Positions 60,385 through 64,000 of a stretch of DNA of 64,000 bases are shown in pieces. Each line of letters begins with the position of its first letter. The first letter of the stretch is position 1. A model generated the notes under the pieces. It ran no database searches and had not been told where the DNA came from. It saw only the letters and a program-made list of their open reading frames with translations. Origin of the DNA: Adlercreutzia sp. ZJ473 (GTDB taxonomy: Bacteria > Actinomycetota > Coriobacteriia > Coriobacteriales > Eggerthellaceae); the NCBI RefSeq assembly GCF_013185065.1, contig NZ_JAAVTO010000002.1, positions 1 through 64,000 of the forward strand, in the 5' to 3' direction. The position numbers and the translations under genes were made by a program.

Positions 60385-61211
60385 TCGTGTCAACTACGTG
60401 CCAGCGCGTGGGCTTGGGCCTGTTCATCTGCGCGTTCCTTGGCTTCGTCTGCGTGGGGTCCCCCGTTGGCCTCTCCGTGGTAGCGTGGATCACGCTGGTC
60501 TTGCTGGCGGTGGGGGGCGTCGCCTCCGTCTTCCACCTGCAGCGCCCGAAGCGCTTCTTCAACGCCTTCAAGAACCCGAAGTCGCACCTCACCCAGGAGG
60601 CGATCGTCACGCCGTTTCTGGGGGCTGCCCTCTTGGCCTGCGGGCTTGACGGCGTGCTGTATGACCTGGGCGAAGCGAGCCTTCTCGCAGGCGCCGTCGC
60701 CGCCGCCCTGGCCGCGGCGTTCCTCGTCTGCACCGGCTTGGCCTACCAGATGGGCTCGCGTCCGGCTTGGAACACGCCCTTCGTGCTGGTGCTGTTCCTG
60801 CTCACGGCGCTCTCGGCGGGCACCATCGGCGTGGTGGTGCTGTGGCTCGTCTCGGTGGGATTGGTCCCCGTCGTCTTCGTGTGGGCGGCCGTCGCGTCGA
60901 CCGCCGTCTGCGTTGCGTGCCAGATCGCTTACGTGGCGCGCATGCGCTCGGTCGGCTACGGGGTGAACGTCGAGGCCACGAAGGAGCCCTATCGGCCTTA
61001 CTTCATCGCATGGGTCGTTATGGGGGCCGCCGTCCCGCTGACCATGCTGCTCTCGCTCTTCATCATCCCCTTGGCCCCCGTGATCTCGTGCGTCATCGCA
61101 TGGTTGAGCTGCGCGTGCGGCATTGCCGCCTGGACCATGCTGTTCTTCAGGGGCGCTCACAAGGTGAAGATGTTCCCCATGTATCCAGTTGACCTGAATC
61201 TCGACATGTAG
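60363..61211 (+). CDS. DmsC-like membrane anchor (locus 3)
   Basis: 282 aa with eight predicted helices. HWPLIVSTTCQRVGLGLF at the start and SVFHLQRPKRFFNAFKNP in the first loop are typical of DmsC-type quinol-reacting anchors. It overlaps the B subunit gene, so the three form one complex on the cytoplasmic membrane. Confidence 0.85.
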   Translation: MQIHWPLIVSTTCQRVGLGLFICAFLGFVCVGSPVGLSVVAWITLVLLAVGGVASVFHLQRPKRFFNAFKNPKSHLTQEAIVTPFLGAALLACGLDGVLYDLGEASLLAGAVAAALAAAFLVCTGLAYQMGSRPAWNTPFVLVLFLLTALSAGTIGVVVLWLVSVGLVPVVFVWAAVASTAVCVACQIAYVARMRSVGYGVNVEATKEPYRPYFIAWVVMGAAVPLTMLLSLFIIPLAPVISCVIAWLSCACGIAAWTMLFFRGAHKVKMFPMYPVDLNLDM

Positions 61212-61307
61212 GAATCGCCGCAACTGCGGGCTCTGCGAGGGGACGGCGCGGCCTTTTCGCCCTTCCCCTCGCCCTTGAAGACAACTCTCCTCGAAAGAAG
61301 GAATCTT

Positions 61308-62609
61308 ATGGCAGAGAAGAAGTTCTATGGTTGGAAGGTCGTGGTGGTAACCGCAGTGCTGTACGCCCTGCTGGGAAACTTCGGCCTGGCCGCAGCGCAG
61401 ATCACCATTCCCGTCATGGCGCTGGACCCCACGGTGGGAATGGATCGCACCATGATAGGCATCGGGTTCACGGTGTTCATCCTCATGCAGGGTCTGCCCG
61501 GGCCGCTCATCGGCAAGTTCGTCGAGAAGTACGGGGCTAAGAACGCGTTTCTCGCCAGCTCGGTCCTCATCATAGCCACGGGCATCCTGCTCGGGCTCTT
61601 CGCCGGAGCCTCCACCGCCGCGTACATCGTGCTGTTCGGCGTGCTGCTCAGCTTCTCGAGCACGCTTGGCGGCCAGGTGGCGACGCAGACCACCATCGGC
61701 AGCTGGTTCGTCATGAAGCGCGGCCTGGCCATGGCGGTGACCATGGGCCTGGGAGGCGTGGTCGCGTTCTCGTTCCCGCTCATCACCAACGCCGCCATAG
61801 GCGAGGCGGGGAACTGGCCCATGGGCTTCTTCCTCATCTCCGTCATGGGCGCCGTGTCGCTCGTCGTGGCGTTCTTGCTCATGCGCAACAAGCCTGCTGA
61901 CATGGGCCAGAACCCCGACGGGATGACCGACGCGCAGCTGCAGGAGGCAACGGCCGCCGCGGGAGACGCCCCGGCTGATGCGGGCGCAGCTGCGAAGAAG
62001 GGCGGCGTGTTCAAGAACGCGCAGTCCATGACGCAGGGCCAGGCGTTTCGCACCCCGGCGTTCTGGCTCATCCTGACTGCGGCGCTCTCCATCTTCGTGG
62101 CGCTGAACATGGCCGTGTCTTCCGGAGTGCTGCATTTCAGCGGGCTGGGCATCGACGCCACGGTCATCGCCGGCGCCGTGGCCGTGCAGGGGATCGCGGC
62201 CGTCGCGGTGAACCTGGTCATCGCGCCTCTGGCCGACCGTATCGAGCCCGCCCGCATCCTGGGCGTCTGCGCCGGCCTCACCGCCGCCGGCGCCCTGTGC
62301 GCGGCGTTCGCGCAGCCGGGCGACGTGGTCATGCTGTACCTGTACTACATCCTGTTGGGCCTCGGGTTCGGGGGGAACACCAGCGTCATGCCCACGGCGT
62401 TTGCCAACTACTTCGGCATCGCCAACTTCCCGAAGATCATCGGCACGGTGCTGCTTCTGCTCTCGCTGCTCTCGGGGCTCGTGCCCACCATCGCCGGCAT
62501 CGCGTTTGACGCGACGGGCACGTATGTGACCATGTTCGCGGTCATCGCCGCCATCTGCGCCGTCGGCGCGCTGGCAGGCTTCCTCGTTCGCTTTCCCAAG
62601 CGCGTCTAG
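61308..62609 (+). CDS. MFS transporter, OFA-like
   Basis: 433 aa, twelve helices with a central cytoplasmic loop rich in Ala (residues about 205-250). YGWKVVVVTAVLYALLGNFG is typical of the oxalate/formate antiporter-like group. AAGGA precedes the ATG. It probably carries the substrate or product of the locus 3 enzyme. Confidence 0.85.
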   Translation: MAEKKFYGWKVVVVTAVLYALLGNFGLAAAQITIPVMALDPTVGMDRTMIGIGFTVFILMQGLPGPLIGKFVEKYGAKNAFLASSVLIIATGILLGLFAGASTAAYIVLFGVLLSFSSTLGGQVATQTTIGSWFVMKRGLAMAVTMGLGGVVAFSFPLITNAAIGEAGNWPMGFFLISVMGAVSLVVAFLLMRNKPADMGQNPDGMTDAQLQEATAAAGDAPADAGAAAKKGGVFKNAQSMTQGQAFRTPAFWLILTAALSIFVALNMAVSSGVLHFSGLGIDATVIAGAVAVQGIAAVAVNLVIAPLADRIEPARILGVCAGLTAAGALCAAFAQPGDVVMLYLYYILLGLGFGGNTSVMPTAFANYFGIANFPKIIGTVLLLLSLLSGLVPTIAGIAFDATGTYVTMFAVIAAICAVGALAGFLVRFPKRV

Positions 62610-62639
62610 CCAAGACGCCTGAGGGCACATGAAGGGGAG

Positions 62640-62667
62640 GGGCGGGCGCCTTGCCGGGCGCCCGCCC
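62640..62667 (+). terminator. GC-rich terminator stem after the MFS gene
   Basis: GGGCGGGCGCC (62640-62650) pairs with GGCGCCCGCCC (62657-62667). It lies 31 bp after the MFS stop; a T-run is weak. Confidence 0.6.
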
Positions 62668-62882
62668 TGTCGTCTGCCTTCCGAGCATTGCTTCTCGCGA
62701 AAGGCGTCGTATTCGCGCCAAGATGACCTCGGAGGAACGGCGGGCGGCTTTTGGCCGGGCGGGGGCTGCGGAAAACCCTGGACGGCGGGAGCTGCATCGT
62801 TGATCTTGGGTGGGCGAGCTGGCGTGCCGTCGAACCGGCGTGCCGTCGGGGTATAATCACCTCACGTTCTGGGGAGGCTGAC

Positions 62883-63338
62883 ATGCTCAGAGTTCAAGGG
62901 AAATATCTGCTGACCATCGCTTCCGCGGTGTGGTTTCTCGCTGGGCTGAACATCCTTCGCCTGGGAGTCTCGGCTTGCCTGGAGGGGAGCACCCCGACCT
63001 GGGTCATGGCGGCGGGCATCCCGCTCATCTTCCTGGTATTTCACCTGATGTTCTCGAAGCTCGTCGGCAAGCACTCCGACCGCATCCGCGGCTACGGTGA
63101 GGAGAGGACGCACGTCCTGAGGTTCTTCGACGTGAAGGGATACGTCATCATGGCCGTCATGATGGGCGGCGGAATCTCGATGCGCGCCTTCGGGCTGGTT
63201 CCGACGTGGTTCGTCGCCTTCTTCTACACGGGGCTGGGAATCGCCCTCGCGCTTGCCGGCATCGGGTTCATGATTCACTTCGCGAAGCGCGGCGGCTACG
63301 TCGTGTGTCCCGTCACGAAGAAGACGCGGCTGGCGTAG
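62883..63338 (+). CDS. small integral membrane protein
   Basis: 151 aa with four predicted helices (near 10-30, 42-60, 85-105 and 115-135). GGGGAGG precedes the ATG. The ends are charged. No family is recognised; no partner in the immediate context. Confidence 0.65.
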   Translation: MLRVQGKYLLTIASAVWFLAGLNILRLGVSACLEGSTPTWVMAAGIPLIFLVFHLMFSKLVGKHSDRIRGYGEERTHVLRFFDVKGYVIMAVMMGGGISMRAFGLVPTWFVAFFYTGLGIALALAGIGFMIHFAKRGGYVVCPVTKKTRLA

Positions 63339-63408
63339 GCTGCGAGGCGGGGCGGGGCCTGCTGGATTTCGCCCTGGCTTTCGATTCTGGATTTGAGGAG
63401 GATGCGCG

Positions 63409-63957
63409 ATGGTTTTGACGACGGAGCGCCTGGTCCTTCGCCCTTGGGAGGAAGGCGACGCCGAGGATCTCTATCGCTTCGCGAAGGATCCGGCGGTGGG
63501 GCCCATTGCCGGATGGCCACCGCATACGAGCGTCGAGAACAGCCGCGAGGTCATTCGCGACGTCCTCTCCGTCGAGGAGACTTACGCCGTGGTGCTGAAG
63601 GAGACGGCCAGGCCCGTCGGCAGCATAGGCCTGCTGTTCGGGGAGAGCGGGACCGTTCCGCTGTCGGAAGGGGAGGCCGAGCTCGGCTACTGGATCGGGG
63701 TGCCCTATTGGGGGCGCGGCCTCATTCCCGAGGCGGCTCGCGAGCTCCTTCGCCATGCGTTCGAGGACCTGGGGCTTGACGACGTCTGGTGCGGCAGCTA
63801 CGAGGGGAACGCGAACTCCCAGCGGGTGCAGGAGAAGCTGGGCTTCGTCTTCGACCGCAACGTGCAGGGCGTTCTCTGCAAGCCCATGGGCGAAACCCGC
63901 AACGCGCGCATAACCTACCTGAGCAGGGAGCGGTGGGCTGACGGGCAGTCGGCGTGA
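63409..63957 (+). CDS. GNAT acetyltransferase, RimJ-like
   Basis: 182 aa. The pattern [20 protein letters not shown] at the start, [19 protein letters not shown] for acetyl-CoA binding and [13 protein letters not shown] near the end are typical of RimJ/RimL acetyltransferases. GAGGAGG precedes the ATG. It acetylates an N-terminal or small amine; exact substrate unknown. Confidence 0.9.
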   Translation: MVLTTERLVLRPWEEGDAEDLYRFAKDPAVGPIAGWPPHTSVENSREVIRDVLSVEETYAVVLKETARPVGSIGLLFGESGTVPLSEGEAELGYWIGVPYWGRGLIPEAARELLRHAFEDLGLDDVWCGSYEGNANSQRVQEKLGFVFDRNVQGVLCKPMGETRNARITYLSRERWADGQSA

Positions 63958-64000
63958 GGCCTTGAGCTGCATAATCATCGAGTTAGGGGCATTTGCGATC

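Noticed and set aside
60390-62630. 746-codon open frame opposite the anchor and MFS genes
   Set aside because: Repetitive Gln/His/Glu/Arg-rich translation typical of antisense to membrane genes.
1-64000. tRNA, rRNA and CRISPR arrays
   Set aside because: No cloverleaf-consistent GTTCRA T-arm, rRNA core sequence or regularly spaced repeat array was found by reading both strands.

Overview
The window looks like the chromosome of an anaerobic actinobacterium of class Coriobacteriia, most likely family Eggerthellaceae (Eggerthella, Gordonibacter, Adlercreutzia or Slackia type). This is inferred from the moderately high GC, the absence of aerobic respiratory genes, and three separate molybdopterin (Moco) oxidoreductase loci with dedicated iron-sulfur partners, LysR/MerR/Crp regulators and an OFA-like MFS carrier. 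No rRNA, tRNA, CRISPR array or complete insertion sequence was recognised.

Layout. 1-8 kb: an ietAS-type defense pair (AAA ATPase plus subtilase), a DIP1984-like protein, an orphan DinJ antitoxin, and an unrecognised large protein with a P-loop partner. 8-16 kb: a diguanylate cyclase, an HXXEE membrane protein with divergent TetR, an ABC-F ATPase with a long leader, yjdF with a riboswitch-like leader, and an XRE/AbrB regulator with a hydrolase. 16-23 kb: a DUF6110/P1B-type ATPase operon and a heterodimeric ABC exporter, separated by a regulatory region that carries an MptD-AraC deletion scar. 23-28 kb: an MBL protein, then Moco locus 1 (MerR, 767-aa Moco enzyme, small ferredoxin, zinc-ribbon protein). 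28-46 kb: a MacB-like transporter, several toxin-antitoxin or abortive-infection modules (VbhA/Fic remnant, AlbA_2, Abi, HigBA, Phd/RelE), small metabolic enzymes, FetAB, and many short repeats and gene fragments. 46-56 kb: Moco locus 2, a Moco A/B pair followed by NuoE- and NuoF-like diaphorase subunits, flanked by a secondary-alcohol dehydrogenase, a VOC protein, an SDR remnant and a Crp/Fnr regulator. 56-62.6 kb: Moco locus 3 (LysR, ferredoxin, DmsA/B/C-like complex, MFS). The end holds a small membrane protein and a GNAT enzyme.

How it works together. The three Moco loci represent three ways of feeding electrons to a DMSO-reductase-family enzyme: a soluble 12-kDa ferredoxin (locus 1), an NAD(P)H-reactive NuoEF pair (locus 2) and a membrane quinol anchor (locus 3). 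None of the catalytic subunits has a visible Tat signal, so all three are predicted to work in the cytoplasm. Locus 2 is the strongest candidate for an undescribed system: it looks like a soluble NAD(P)H-linked Moco enzyme next to an alcohol dehydrogenase. The rest is accessory DNA with many signs of past rearrangement, including truncated genes, two short echo copies of genes found elsewhere in the window, deletion scars and short direct repeats.
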